This document shows, piece after piece, positions 23,981-35,100 of a stretch of 64,000 nt of DNA. This DNA is from Mesorhizobium amorphae CCNWGS0123. GTDB lineage: Bacteria > Pseudomonadota > Alphaproteobacteria > Rhizobiales > Rhizobiaceae. Position 1 is the stretch's first letter; every line of letters starts with the position of its first letter. The notes below the pieces were generated by a model. The model did not search any database. It was not told the DNA's origin and was given only the letters and a program-made list of their open reading frames with translations. The translations under genes were made by a program, and so were the position numbers. The stretch covers positions 3,842,001-3,906,000 of the forward strand of contig NZ_CP015318.1 in assembly GCF_001686985.1 (NCBI RefSeq), given 5' to 3'.

Positions 23981-24934
23981 GACCAGCGACCCCTCGTAGA
24001 CGAGGCCGGGCTCGCGGTCGCGGGCCAAGAGCAGCGGGCCGTCCAGGTCGACGAAATCGGCGTCTTGTGCCAAGAGCACTGCGGGCGCCATGGCCAGTGA
24101 CGTGCCGACCATGCAGCCGACCATGATACCGAAGCCGAGTTCTCGGGCACGGTCGCGCAACACCAGCGCTTCCGTCAGGCCGCCCGATTTGTCGAGCTTG
24201 ATGTTGACGGCGTCGTAAAGGCCAACCAGCGCTTCGAGGTTTTTCGCCTCGTGCACGCTCTCGTCGGCGCAGATCGGCACCGGATGCGCGATATGCCCCA
24301 AAATGCCGTCGCGACCGGCGGGAAGCGGCTGCTCGATCAAAGCGATGCGTTGCGCGGCGGCAAAAGCGAGGTTTTCGACGATGTTTTCATCGGTCCAGCC
24401 CTCGTTGGCGTCGAGGATGATGCGGCTGTCCGGTGCCGCCTCCGCCACGGCACGAATGCGGGCGATGTCGTTGTCGCCGCCGATCTTGACCTTGAGCAGC
24501 GGCCGCGAGGCATTGGAGCGCGCCTGCGCCGCCATCGCCTCCGGTTCGCCCAGAGACAGCGTGTAGGCTGTCTCGAGCGCTCGCAACGGAGCCTTGCAAA
24601 TGCTGGCCGCAACCGGCTTGCCGCTTGTCTTTGCTTCCAGATCCCACAGAGCACAGTCGATGGCGTTGCGGGCCGCCCCGGCGGGCATCGCGTCGAGCAG
24701 TTCGGTTCGGCTGATGCCGCCAGCGATCATCTCGCGCATAGCGTCGATCGCCTCGCGCACGCCCTCCATGGTCTCGCCATAGCGCTTGTAAGGAACGCAT
24801 TCGCCCCGTCCGCGATGGCCGCCGTCGCTGATCGTGCAGACGATCACTTCGGCTTCCGTCTTCGAGCCGCGTGAAATGGTGAAGGTGCCGGCGATTGGAA
24901 AACGCTCGGATTCGACCGAAATGACACGCGCCAT
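23951..24934 (-). CDS. Dipeptide epimerase / DgcA-type racemase (enolase superfamily)
   Basis: A 327-residue enolase-superfamily enzyme of the muconate-lactonizing subgroup. The KxK acid/base pair is in LLKVKIG, metal ligands are in ILDANEGW, LIEQPL and CADES, and the second lysine is in NIKLDKSGG. These match L-Ala-D/L-Glu epimerase, which recycles murein peptides, and the related DgcA N-acetyl-D-glutamate racemase. The partner gene dgcN is not visible nearby, so the epimerase reading is preferred. The neighbouring MFS gene on the other strand could import its substrate, but that is inference. ATG 24934 is the only sensible start. Confidence 0.85.
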   Translation of the reverse strand: MARVISVESERFPIAGTFTISRGSKTEAEVIVCTISDGGHRGRGECVPYKRYGETMEGVREAIDAMREMIAGGISRTELLDAMPAGAARNAIDCALWDLEAKTSGKPVAASICKAPLRALETAYTLSLGEPEAMAAQARSNASRPLLKVKIGGDNDIARIRAVAEAAPDSRIILDANEGWTDENIVENLAFAAAQRIALIEQPLPAGRDGILGHIAHPVPICADESVHEAKNLEALVGLYDAVNIKLDKSGGLTEALVLRDRARELGFGIMVGCMVGTSLAMAPAVLLAQDADFVDLDGPLLLARDREPGLVYEGSLVSPPDRALWG

Positions 24935-25010
24935 ATTTTTCTTCTCAGGCTATGCGACAACGGCATGCCGGCAAATGACAGGCTGGTTCCGGCAGGCTAA
25001 ACAGGACGCC

Positions 25011-26189
25011 ATGTTGACCATCGGCAAACGCGACGCAACCGCCAAGGAGCCAAATGGCCAGCCGCGCATCGCCGTCGGCGAGGAGGGCGGCGTTCTCGGC
25101 TGCGCCTTTTCCGGAACCTGGACGACACGCACCGTGGCACTGGTCGACGCGGAGATGCGCCGGATCGAGAAGCGCAGCGGTTTCAAGACCTTGGCGCTAG
25201 ATCTTTCGCAGATTGAAAAGATGGACACCGCCGGCGCCTGGCTGATCGATCGCCTGGTCAGCGCTTTCGAGAAGAAGGGCGTCGAAGTCAAGTTGCAAGG
25301 GCAGAGCGAGATTGCTTCGATCCTGCTTGGCGCTGTCGGCGACGCGGTCCGGCGCGAGCCCGAATCGGGAGCGGCCGGGCCGCCCAACATCATCATCCGC
25401 GGGCTCGAGGCGGTCGGCCGCCGCGTCTATGAGATGCGCGACGATTTCCTGGCGTCGATGAACATCCTCGGCGCCACCATCCGCGGCGCGCAGATGAAGC
25501 TCGGTCGCGGCCATGCCGTCAATCCGGCCGCGATCTTCAACCAGATCGACCGCATGGGCGTCGGCGCCATCCCGGTCGTGGTGCTCATGTCGGCCATCGT
25601 CGGCGCCATCGTCGCCCAGCAGGGCGCCTACCAGCTCAGCTATTTCGGCGCCGACATCTTCGTCGTCGACCTCGTCGGCGTGCTGATCCTGCGCGAGCTC
25701 GGCGTGCTGATGACCGCGATCATGATAGCCGGCCGCTCCGGCAGCGCCATCACCGCCGAGATCGGTTCGATGAAGATGCGCGAGGAGGTCGACGCGCTGA
25801 AGGTCATCGGCCTGAACCCGATTGGCGTGCTGGTCTTTCCGCGCCTGGTCGCCCTGGTGATCGCCCTGCCTTGCCTGACCATCATCGCCAATTTCGCCGC
25901 GCTTGGCGGCGGCATCGTCGCAGCATGGCTTTACTCGGACATCCCTCCGGCTGCCTTTATCGACCGTCTGCGCGTCGCCATCGATCTCAGCACGATCTTT
26001 GCCGGGCTGATCAAGGCGCCGTTCATGGCCATGATCATCGGCACCATCGCCTCCGTCGAAGGCATGAAGGTCGGCGGCAGCGCCGAATCGCTGGGCCAGC
26101 ACGTGACCGCTTCGGTGGTGAAGTCGATCTTCGTGGTCATCATCCTCGACGGCCTTTTCGCCATGTTCTACGCAGCGATCGAGTTCTGA
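25011..26189 (+). CDS. mlaE: MlaE-family ABC permease with N-terminal STAS domain
   Basis: A 392-residue permease of a phospholipid-type MCE transporter. Residues about 1-115 form a STAS domain (LALDLSQIEKMDTAGAWLID), which in E. coli is a separate protein, MlaB. Residues about 140-392 are the MlaE/YrbE permease, with the family core LREL through AGRSGSAITAEIGSMKMREE and five or six membrane segments. The fused form is common in alphaproteobacteria. ATG 25011 is used; upstream in-frame ATGs overlap the divergent epimerase gene. Only one base separates it from the ATPase gene, so the operon 25011-29082 is tightly coupled. Confidence 0.92.
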   Translation: MLTIGKRDATAKEPNGQPRIAVGEEGGVLGCAFSGTWTTRTVALVDAEMRRIEKRSGFKTLALDLSQIEKMDTAGAWLIDRLVSAFEKKGVEVKLQGQSEIASILLGAVGDAVRREPESGAAGPPNIIIRGLEAVGRRVYEMRDDFLASMNILGATIRGAQMKLGRGHAVNPAAIFNQIDRMGVGAIPVVVLMSAIVGAIVAQQGAYQLSYFGADIFVVDLVGVLILRELGVLMTAIMIAGRSGSAITAEIGSMKMREEVDALKVIGLNPIGVLVFPRLVALVIALPCLTIIANFAALGGGIVAAWLYSDIPPAAFIDRLRVAIDLSTIFAGLIKAPFMAMIIGTIASVEGMKVGGSAESLGQHVTASVVKSIFVVIILDGLFAMFYAAIEF

Positions 26190-26190
26190 C

Positions 26191-27006
26191 ATGGCGGTGA
26201 CGAATGGCAACGGGACCAAGGTGGAGGAGCAGGACGAGAGCGAGATCGTGCTTTCGGTGCGCGACGTCACCGTTGCCATCGATGACAAGCTGATCCTCGA
26301 CAAACTTTCACTCGACATCAAACGCGGCGAAATCCTGGGCTTTGTCGGCGCTTCGGGCGCCGGCAAATCGGTGCTTTTGCGCACCATTCTTGGCTTGCTG
26401 CGCAAGCAGTCGGGGACGATCAAGCTGTTTGGCGTCAACGTCGACAAGGCAAGCGACATCGAGCGCTTGCGCATCGACATGCGCCTCGGCGTTCTTTTCC
26501 AGCATGGCGCGCTGTTTTCGGCGCTGACGGTGCAGGAGAACGTGCAGGTGCCGATGCGCGAATATCTCGACCTGCCGAAGAAGCTGATGGATGAATTGGC
26601 TTTGCTCAAGATCGAGCTGGTCGGCTTGCCGCCTGACGCGGCGCAGAAATTCCCCTCCGAACTCTCCGGCGGCATGATCAAGCGCGCGGCGCTGGCGCGT
26701 GCGCTGGCGCTCGACCCGGACATCGTCTTCCTCGACGAGCCGACTTCCGGCCTCGACCCGATCAGCGCGGCCGAATTCGACGAACTGGTGGTCAAGCTGC
26801 GCGATACGATGGACCTGACGGTCTACATGGTCACGCACGATCTCGACACGCTGTTCACTGCTTGCGACCACGTTGCGGTGCTCGGCAAGAAGAAGGTGCT
26901 GGTCGAAGGCACGATCGACGACATGCTGAAGAGCGAGGAGCCGTGGGTGAAATCCTATTTCCGCGGAAAACGCGCGCGCCAACTTGATCTTGCGGCGCGC
27001 GCATAG
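26191..27006 (+). CDS. mlaF: MlaF-type ABC transporter ATP-binding protein
   Basis: A 271-residue ATPase of the Mla lipid transport complex. Walker A is GASGAGKSVLLR, the Q-loop is LFQHGALFSALTV, the signature is LSGGMIKRAALARAL, Walker B is DIVFLDEPTSGLDP, and the switch His is in MVTHDL. The signature LSGGM and the phrase GALFSALTV are characteristic of MlaF rather than import ATPases. It powers lipid movement between inner and outer membrane together with the MlaE and MlaD products on either side. ATG 26191 follows the mlaE stop by one base. Confidence 0.93.
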   Translation: MAVTNGNGTKVEEQDESEIVLSVRDVTVAIDDKLILDKLSLDIKRGEILGFVGASGAGKSVLLRTILGLLRKQSGTIKLFGVNVDKASDIERLRIDMRLGVLFQHGALFSALTVQENVQVPMREYLDLPKKLMDELALLKIELVGLPPDAAQKFPSELSGGMIKRAALARALALDPDIVFLDEPTSGLDPISAAEFDELVVKLRDTMDLTVYMVTHDLDTLFTACDHVAVLGKKKVLVEGTIDDMLKSEEPWVKSYFRGKRARQLDLAARA

Positions 27007-27020
27007 CCATAAGTGGGGCA

Positions 27021-28394
27021 ATGGAAACCAGAGCCAACTACGTCATTGTCGGCATCTTCACGCTGGCCGCTATTCTGGCGGCCTTCGCCTTCGTCTATTG
27101 GACCGCTGCGATTGGTGACAGGGGCGAGACGGCGGTGCTGCGCGTGCGCATTCCGGGCTCGGCGTCCGGCTTGGGGCGCGGCAGCTTCGTGCTGTTCAAC
27201 GGCGTCAAGGTGGGTGACGTCAAGCGCGTCTATATCGATGTCGACAACCCGACGGTCGCCATCGCCGACACCGAAATCGACCGCATGACGCCGATCACCA
27301 AGTCAACGCAGGCCGATATCGGGCTTGCCGGCCTGACCGGCCAGGCCAATATCGAGCTCAAGGGCGCCGACCCCAAGGAGGTCAAACTGCTCGACCAGGC
27401 CGAAAAGGAAGGCAAGGTCGCCGAGATCGTCGCAAATCCGTCCGCCGTCACCAACCTGCTGCAGACCGCGCAGGACATCTTCACCCGCGCCGACAAGGTG
27501 CTTTCGAATCTGGAAGGGTTCACCCAGGACGTTCGCGGTCCGCTGACCCAGACCGTCAAGAACGCCCAGACGTTCTCCGATGCGCTGGCCAAGAATTCCG
27601 ACGGCATCGACAAGTTCCTCGCCAGCGTCAGTTCGCTGTCGGATGAGCTGAAGGGCGTGTCGGGCAAGCTCGACGGCACGCTGAAAGCCGCAGAAGGCCT
27701 GCTCAACGCCGTCGACAAGGACCAGATCAAGAGCATCGTCGCCAATGTCGATACGGTCACCGGCAATCTGAAGGAAACCTCCAAGCAGTTCGACGGTGTG
27801 ATCAAGAACGTCGACACGGCGGTCGGGTCGATCAACAACTTCGCCCAGAAGACGCAAGGTACGCTGGACAAGGTCAATGGCGTTCTCGACGGCATCGATC
27901 CGGCAGAGGTGCGCACGGCGCTCGCCAATATCCAGAAGGCCAGCGAAAGTGCCGACAAGGCCGCCGCCGACATCGCCAAAGTGACCGACAGGATCGCCGA
28001 CAGAAGCGACGATATCGACCAGACCATCAAGGACGCCAAGCAACTGGCACAGCGCCTCAACGATGCCTCGGTGCGCGTCGACGGCATCTTGGCCAGGGTC
28101 GACACCTTACTCGGCTCAGGACAGGCTGACGGCGTCATGGCCGATGCCAGAAGTACGTTGAAGTCGTTCAAGCAGGTTGCCGATACGCTCAATGCCCGCC
28201 TCGGCACCATCACCGACAATCTGGCTCGTTTCTCGGGCCAGGGTCTGCAGGATGTCGAGGCGCTGGTCCAGGACAGCCGCCGCTCGATCAACCGCATCGA
28301 GGAGGCAGTGACCGATCTCAGCCGCAATCCGCAGCGGATCCTGTCGGGTGGCGAGGGCGAGGTCCGGCAATATGACGGCAGGGTGCGGCGTTGA
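27021..28394 (+). CDS. mlaD: MlaD-type MCE family lipid-binding protein
   Basis: A 457-residue protein with one N-terminal membrane helix (about 7-28) and an MCE domain at about 38-115 (ASGLGRGSFVLFNGVKVGDV through DIGLAGLTGQANIEL). The rest is a long helical region rich in Val/Leu/Asp/Lys with many NVDTVTGNLKETS-like segments, probably forming a hydrophobic tube or coiled bundle as in longer MCE proteins. It hangs in the periplasm and carries lipid between the membranes. At 457 residues it is far longer than E. coli MlaD (183), as usual in rhizobia. GGGG upstream of ATG 27021. Confidence 0.92.
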   Translation: METRANYVIVGIFTLAAILAAFAFVYWTAAIGDRGETAVLRVRIPGSASGLGRGSFVLFNGVKVGDVKRVYIDVDNPTVAIADTEIDRMTPITKSTQADIGLAGLTGQANIELKGADPKEVKLLDQAEKEGKVAEIVANPSAVTNLLQTAQDIFTRADKVLSNLEGFTQDVRGPLTQTVKNAQTFSDALAKNSDGIDKFLASVSSLSDELKGVSGKLDGTLKAAEGLLNAVDKDQIKSIVANVDTVTGNLKETSKQFDGVIKNVDTAVGSINNFAQKTQGTLDKVNGVLDGIDPAEVRTALANIQKASESADKAAADIAKVTDRIADRSDDIDQTIKDAKQLAQRLNDASVRVDGILARVDTLLGSGQADGVMADARSTLKSFKQVADTLNARLGTITDNLARFSGQGLQDVEALVQDSRRSINRIEEAVTDLSRNPQRILSGGEGEVRQYDGRVRR

Positions 28395-28473
28395 CTTCGG
28401 CGTCCGTCCACCGCAAGAACATAGACCGCAATTGCGGGTTGATCTTACGATCCGGGGACAACGGGGATCGCGC

Positions 28474-29082
28474 GTGAAGTCGGTGTGGGTGAGAACAGAC
28501 GGGTTGACATCGGCTGCGGCATTGCTCGCGCTGACGCTTGCCGGGTGCGCGGCACTTGGCGGCAAGCCTGCGCCGCTCGATACATTCGAGCTTTCGGCGC
28601 CGTCGATCGACGCGCATGGCCACAGCCGCCGCCAGATCCTGATTGCCCAACCCTCCGCGCTCAAGGCGCTCGACAGCCAGAACATCGTCATCAAGCCGTC
28701 CGACCGCTCGATCCAGTATCTCAAGGGCGCGCAATGGGCCGACCGGCTGCCGCTGATCGTGCAGGCAAGGCTCGCCGAGACGTTCCAGCGCTCCGGCAGC
28801 TTCGCTGGCGTCGGCAAGCCGGGCGAGGGCCTGGCGATCGACTATCAGGTGATCGTCGAGGTTCGTTCCTTCGAAGTCCGGGTCGATGGCGGCGAGCATG
28901 CCGAGGTCGACCTGTTCGTGCGCATATTGAACGACCGCAACGGCGAGGTGCGCGCCTCCAAGACCTTCACTGCCAGCGCGCCGGTCTCGGGCAGCGGCAA
29001 CCCGGCCTATGTCGACGCGCTGGACAGCGCTTTCGGTAAGGCGGCGAAGGACATTGTCCGCTGGACGGATTCAGTGATCTGA
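28474..29082 (+). CDS. ABC-type transport auxiliary lipoprotein (PqiC/DUF330-like)
   Basis: A 202-residue lipoprotein with lipobox LAGC (Cys25) and an ABC_trans_aux domain: DTFELSAP, QILIAQPSALKALDSQNIVI, and LPLIVQARLAETFQRSG. In E. coli PqiC and in other MCE systems this protein sits in the outer membrane and receives the lipid conduit. It is the last gene of the mla operon and is followed by a strong terminator. The GTG at 28474 is chosen because it yields a typical lipoprotein signal and has GGGGAT upstream; the frame is open further upstream with no lipobox-compatible start. It replaces MlaC-type proteins, which are absent here. Confidence 0.85.
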   Translation: MKSVWVRTDGLTSAAALLALTLAGCAALGGKPAPLDTFELSAPSIDAHGHSRRQILIAQPSALKALDSQNIVIKPSDRSIQYLKGAQWADRLPLIVQARLAETFQRSGSFAGVGKPGEGLAIDYQVIVEVRSFEVRVDGGEHAEVDLFVRILNDRNGEVRASKTFTASAPVSGSGNPAYVDALDSAFGKAAKDIVRWTDSVI

Positions 29083-29142
29083 CAGCGCCCGAACGGCTCG
29101 GCCGGTGCGCATGCATTCAATGTTGAATGACGGCGGACAAAT

Positions 29143-29172
29143 AAAAAAGGCGGGCTGCGGCCCGCCTTTTTT
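29143..29172. terminator. Bidirectional rho-independent terminator
   Basis: GGCGGGC-TGCG-GCCCGCC with A6 before and T6 after. It ends the mla operon on the plus strand and gpr on the minus strand. Confidence 0.95.
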
Positions 29173-29187
29173 ATGTTCAGCCTATCG

Positions 29188-32100
29188 TCATTGCAGGCGG
29201 CCGCTGGCGTGCGCCAGCATGGTGTAGACCTTGCCGGTGTCCGACGTCAGATAGGTCTGCGCCATGATGTTGTCGCGGTCGTTGCGCGACACGTCCTTGA
29301 GCAGCTTCTCGAAATCGTCGCAGTAGCGGTCGACGGCGGCGCGGAACTCTGCCTCCGTCTGATACTTGCGGCGGATTTCGTCGAAGGTCTGCTGGCCCTT
29401 CAGCGTGTAGAGGCGCCGCGTGAACACGTCACGCTCGCCACGCCTGTAGCGGTTCCACAGCTCGATCGACGCGTCGTGGTCGATGGCCCGTGCGATATCG
29501 ACGGACAGCGAGTTCAGCGACTCCATGACGTGAAGCGGCGAGCGCTGGGCCGGAGCGGAACGTTCCGCGGGAACGGCAGGCCTCGCATCCTCCTCACGCG
29601 ATGCGCCGGTCAGCAGGTCGCGCACCCAGCCGCCCTGTGGCGTGCGGCCGTTGGGGTCGCGTCGCGGAGCCGCCTCGGCGGGGCGATCGAGATCGAGCGT
29701 GCCGCGCAGCGTTGCGCCGCCCAGCGGCACCTGAGGCGCCGGACGCTCCGGCTGCTGCGGCGCCGGCGGGCGACGCTGTGGCTCAGGCGCACGTGCAGCA
29801 GGCGCCTGCGGTGCGGGGCGCAGGTTGCGCTGCTCCGAGCTGTCGTTGCTACCGCGGCCCGATTTCGCAACGATGTCGGACAGTTCCTTGAGCGCGTTGA
29901 TCTGCTCGGAGACGGCGCGCCGGATTGCCGAGGTCGATTCCTTGGCCTCTTCCGGCATCTCGATGACGCCCTTCTTCAGTTCGGCGCGGGTCAGGTCGAG
30001 CTCGCTCTTGATCGAGCCGGCCGTCCGCCGCATCTCCTCGGTGGCGTCGGCGAAGCGCTTGGTTGCCGAATCGACCACATCGGCAATGGCGGTGCGAATC
30101 TTTTCCGCCGATTCTCTCGTCCGCCCCTCGGCGTTCTGCATCGTCTGGCCGACCAGGTTCTCGAACGAACGCATCACCTTCTCGAGGTCTTCCGACTTCT
30201 TGACCAGGCCGACGGCGAGGTCTTCCAGCGACGACTGCCGCTCCAGCGTGTGCTCCAGATTGCTCTGGGCCGAGCTCAGCAGGTCCGAAGCGGAAGACAG
30301 CAGACGGCTGTGCTCGTCGAACTTGGTGGCGATCGCGGCGACCTCGCGCAGGGTGGCGGACGACAGTTCGGTGAGCCGCGTCGTGTTCGAATCGACCAGG
30401 CGTGCCGAGCTCGCGAAGGTCTGCGCCGCCTTTTCCGTCGTCGCCGCGAAGCTTTGCGTGCTGCCGGTCAGGCGTTCGTCGACCTGGCCGAGATTGAGCG
30501 CCGCCTGGTCTATCAGCTGACCGAGCTGCGCGCTGGAGTTGCTCATGCGGCCGATGAGGTCGGTGACGCTTTCGGCGAGCGTCGAACGCGCGCCTTCAAC
30601 CGCCGACAAGGTTTCGGCCGTACGGCTGGCAAGCGCGTTGACGAGGGCCGCGTTTTCGCTGCGCAGCTTCTCGGTCGCCCGCTCGGTGACCTCTTCCATG
30701 CTCTTTTGCAGTTCCGAGCCGCCTTGGGCGAAGCGTTCGACCAGAGGCCGCGCCGTCTCGTCGAGGATCCTCGACATTTCGGCCGAACGCGCCGCGAGCA
30801 TGGTGTTGAGCTCGCGGGTGTTGGCGCCGATGGTCTTGGCGGCATCGTTGGTGCTCTGGCCGATATGCTGGCCGACCGCGGTAAAGGTTTCGGCGATGAC
30901 GTTGGCGCGCGAGATGAGCTGCGCCTCGGCACCCGAAATCTGCTCGTTGAGCTTCTGGCCCATCGTTTCCGCCGTGTTGGCGAGGCGGTTCTCGACGCCG
31001 GCGACCTGTTCCTCGACGCGCGCGGCTGCCGCCGCCGCGCTCGAAGCCAGACGCTCGTCGGCACCGGCCAGCGCCTGCTCGATCTCGCGGGCATGGACAG
31101 CCAGGTCCTGACCGGTCTGGCGTGCACGCTCGGCAACGCGCTGCTCGGTGCTGGCAAAGGCGCCGACAATGGTCTCGGCATGCCCACCGATCGCGGTGCT
31201 GCTGTCGGCGATGCGCGACACCAGGCGTTGGTCCGCATCGTCGAAGATGCGGGCGATCTCGGATGCACGCGACGACAGCGCTTCCGAACCTTCGGCGATG
31301 CGCGATAGCAGATGCTGGTCTGCGGCATCGAAGATGCGGCCAAGGTCCGTGGCGCGAGCCGCCAGAGCTTCGGCCGATTCGCCGATGCGCATGCTCAGCC
31401 GCTGGTCGGCGCCTTCGAAGTTGCGCAGGATATCACCGGCGCGAGCCGCTAGCGACTGCGCGGTTTCGACAGCGCGGGCAACCAGCTTCTGGTCCGCCGC
31501 GTCGAAGGTGCCGGCGATCTCGCTGGCACGAGCGGCCAGCTGTTCGGCCGTCGCCTCGGCGCGAGCCAGCAGCGAGTTCGAAGTTTCGTCGTGCCTGGCA
31601 AGCAGCGCGCTGGTCGTGTCCTCGGTACGCGCAAGCAGCGCACTGGTGGTATCTTCCGCACGCGCATGCAGGCGGCGATCCGCCTCCTCGAAGGCGTGGG
31701 CGATGTCCTCAGCCCTGGCGAGCAGGGCGGCCGAGGTCTGCTCGGCGCGCTCGGCGATCTTGCGGTCGGCGTCGCTGAAGGCGAGGCCGGCCTGCTCGTG
31801 CAGGGCGCTGGTGACCTCCATGACCTTCTCGCGCAACTGGCCGGCGACGAAGACGGCGCTCTTTTCCAGCACGCTGCGAACACTGTCGACGCCTGTCGAC
31901 AGCGCGCGCTCCATGGTTCCGGCACGTTCCTCGATGATGCCGGTCTGACGGCTGAACGCCTGCTCGATCTTTTCGACATCGGCGGCGATTGCCGCAGAGA
32001 TGTCCGTGCTTCTGGCGGCGATCTGGTCGATGTGGCCGGACAGGGAGCGGTCGACGTCCTTGCGCGTGTCGGCAAGCTTGGCGAGATCGTCTTCCAGCGC

Positions 32101-35100
32101 GCGGGCCAGCATGTCGCGGCCTTCGGTCAGCTTGCCGACGTGCCCGGCGATGATGTCGTCGACCTCGCCGCGGCTGGTCGCGATCTTCTGCAGGTCCGCC
32201 TCGAGCGCGCGCCTGAGGATATCGCGGCCTTCAGCCAGCTTCTCGACCTGGCCGGCGACCAGCCCGTCGATCGAGGAGCGGCTTTCCGCCAATTTGGCGA
32301 GATCGTCCTCCAGGGCCTTGGACAGCGTCGAGCGGTCCTGCACCAGCCTGTCGGAGTGGCCTTGCAGGAGGCTGTTGACGTTCTCCAGATCGGCTTCCAG
32401 CACCCGTGCGAACTCCGAACGGTTTTCGGTCAGCTTCTGCGACTGGTCGGTAATGGCGTTCCTGATCGTGTTGAGATCGGCCTCCAGCGCACGCTTGAGG
32501 ATATCGCGGCCTTCGGCCAGCTTCTCGACCTGGCCGGCAACCAGCCCGTCGATCGACGAGCGGCTTTCCGCCAGCTTGGCGAGATCGTCCTCGAGCGCTT
32601 TTGACAGGGTCGAGCGATCCTGGAACAGCCTGTTCGTGTGGTCGTCCATGATGCCGCTCACGTTCCGTAGATCGTCCTCGACGACCTTCGACAGCGTCGA
32701 ACGATCCTGGACAAGCCGGTTCGTATGATCGGCAATCAGGCTGTTCACATTCTGCAGATCGGCTTCCAGGGCCTTCGAAAGCTGGCTGCGCTCTTGCGCC
32801 ACCTGCTCGGAATGACCCGAGATGGCGCTCTTGATCGTGTTGATATCGGCTTCCAGGGCGCGCTTGAGGATATCGCGGCCTTCGGCCAGCTTCTCGACCT
32901 GGCCGGCGACCAGACCGTCGATTGACGAGCGGCCTTCCGCCAGCTTGGCAAGGTCTGCCTCGAGCGTCTGCGACAGCAGGCTGCGGTCGTCGGCGAGCCT
33001 GACGGAATGATCCTCGATCAGGTTCCTGATGCCCGACAGATCGCCTTCCAGCGAACGGCTGAGCTCGCTCCTGTCCTCGGCGAGCTTGGCGGAATGGGTC
33101 TCGATCAGGCTCTTGATACCGACAATGTCAGTCTCCAGGGCCTTTGCCAGGACCGAACGGCCCTCGGCGATCTTCTCGACCTGGCCGGCGACCAAGCTGT
33201 CGATGCCGGCGCGGCTGTCGGCGAGCTTGCCGAGATCGGCTTCCAGGGCACGCGAAAGAATGCTGCGGCCCTCAGCGAGTTTCCCGACGTGTCCGGCAAC
33301 CATTTCATCAATGATCGTACGAGCTTGCACAAGTTTACTGGAGTCGTCGTTCAAAGCTTGGGTAAGCCGGTTGCGGCCTTCCTCGAGCTGTTCGAGATGG
33401 CTGCCCAGCGAGGCGTCGATGGCGGCGCGCGACTCGTTGACCTTGCGCAGATCCTCTTCCAGCGCGCGCGAAATGAGACTGCGGCCTTCGGCCAGCTTCT
33501 GCACCTGGTTGTTCACGGCGTCGTCGATGCCGGCGCGGTCTTCCGCGAACCTTGCGAGGTCCGCCTGCATGGCCTCGGCCATACGGTCGCGGCTCTCGGC
33601 AAGCTTGCGGCTGTGGTTCTCGACGGCTTCCTCGATGCCGACGCGGGCGTCCGCGAGGCGCTGGATATCGCTGTCGAAGGAGCGCGAAACCACGTGGCGG
33701 GCCGCTTCCATGCGGCCGGCGAAATCGCCGGCGCGGGCTTCGAGCATCGACGAGGTCGACGAGATGATGTCGGCCATGTCGGCGCCGATCTGGGTCTTGC
33801 CCTGATCGATCATCGACGACAGCTGGTCCTTGCTCTCGGCGAAGGTGTGGGCGATCTCGCGTGCACGCTCGACCAGCGTCTCGTTGATCTGGCGGGCGCG
33901 AGCCTCGAGCGCGGCATTGAGCTTCTGCGTACCGGTGTCCAGCGCCTCGGCGCGGGTCTGGAATTCGCTGATCAGCGCCTGGCCGCGTTCGGCAAGGGTG
34001 CGTTCGATGCCGTCGAGGCTGGCCTCGAATTCGGAGCTCAGCGTGCGCGCGGCACCGCCGAGCAGCGACACCATGCCGGTGGTGCGGTCGTCGAGCAGGT
34101 CGGTCAGCGAGCGGGTAAGGCCGTCGGTCGTGTCCGTCAGCTTGGCGATGCGGGTATCGAGCAGCGAAGCGAAGGCCTCGCCCGAGGTCGACAGCTTGTC
34201 GGTGATCGTATCGAGACGGCCTTCGACCGAATCGAAGATCGACATCGAGCTTTCGTTGATCCTGTCGATCAGCGTGTCGCCGGAATTGGTGATCGTCATC
34301 GACAGCTTGGTCGAGGCATTGAGGATGCTGTCACGAATGATGTCACTGGCCGAGCCGATTTCGTCCCGGAGCGTCTCATGGGCGCCGGCAATCGAGGCGC
34401 GCACGCGCTCGGCGTGGGTAACGACCGCCTCGCGCTCGCTGCCGAGCCCGTCGACCAGCGAGCGGATACGCGCTTCATTCTCGGAATAGGAGCGCTCGAT
34501 CTGGTTCACTTCGCTGTGGACCAGCGTCTCGAGCTCGACGGCGCGTGCAAGCGTGCGCTCGATGCCTTCACCCATCGCCGCCACTTCGCGGCGAACGGCC
34601 TGGCCGATCATCATGACGCGATCCTGGGCAAGGTTTTCCGGCTCGGCGAGGCGGAACGCCACTTCCGTCATGGATTGCGCGGCAATGCGCATTTCCTGGG
34701 CACGGCGCACCATGGCCGCGAAGGCCCAGAACAGGATGATCGGAATGATCGCGGCGACCGCCAGGCCGATCAGCTCGGGGCGAGCGAAGAACTGGTCGAA
34801 AGTGCGGATCTTCCAGATACTCGAGCCGAACAAAAGGTTCGCCAGGCCGCCGGCACCGGCGATCCAGGCAAGCGAAATGAACGCCACCACCCAATAGATC
34901 GTGCTCGACGCGCGCCGGTTGAGGCTGTGCAGAAGCGTCCGGTAGTCCTTCTGGCGGTCGTCATTGGCGGGCGTGAAACCGGCCGGCTGCGTGCCGTTGC
35001 GGTTTTCCACGGGGCGCAGCTCGGCCGGCTTGGTCGTGACCGAAGTCGTTCCGTTCTGACCCTGATTCCCATTCTGGCTCAGATTTGCGGTCTGGTTCAG

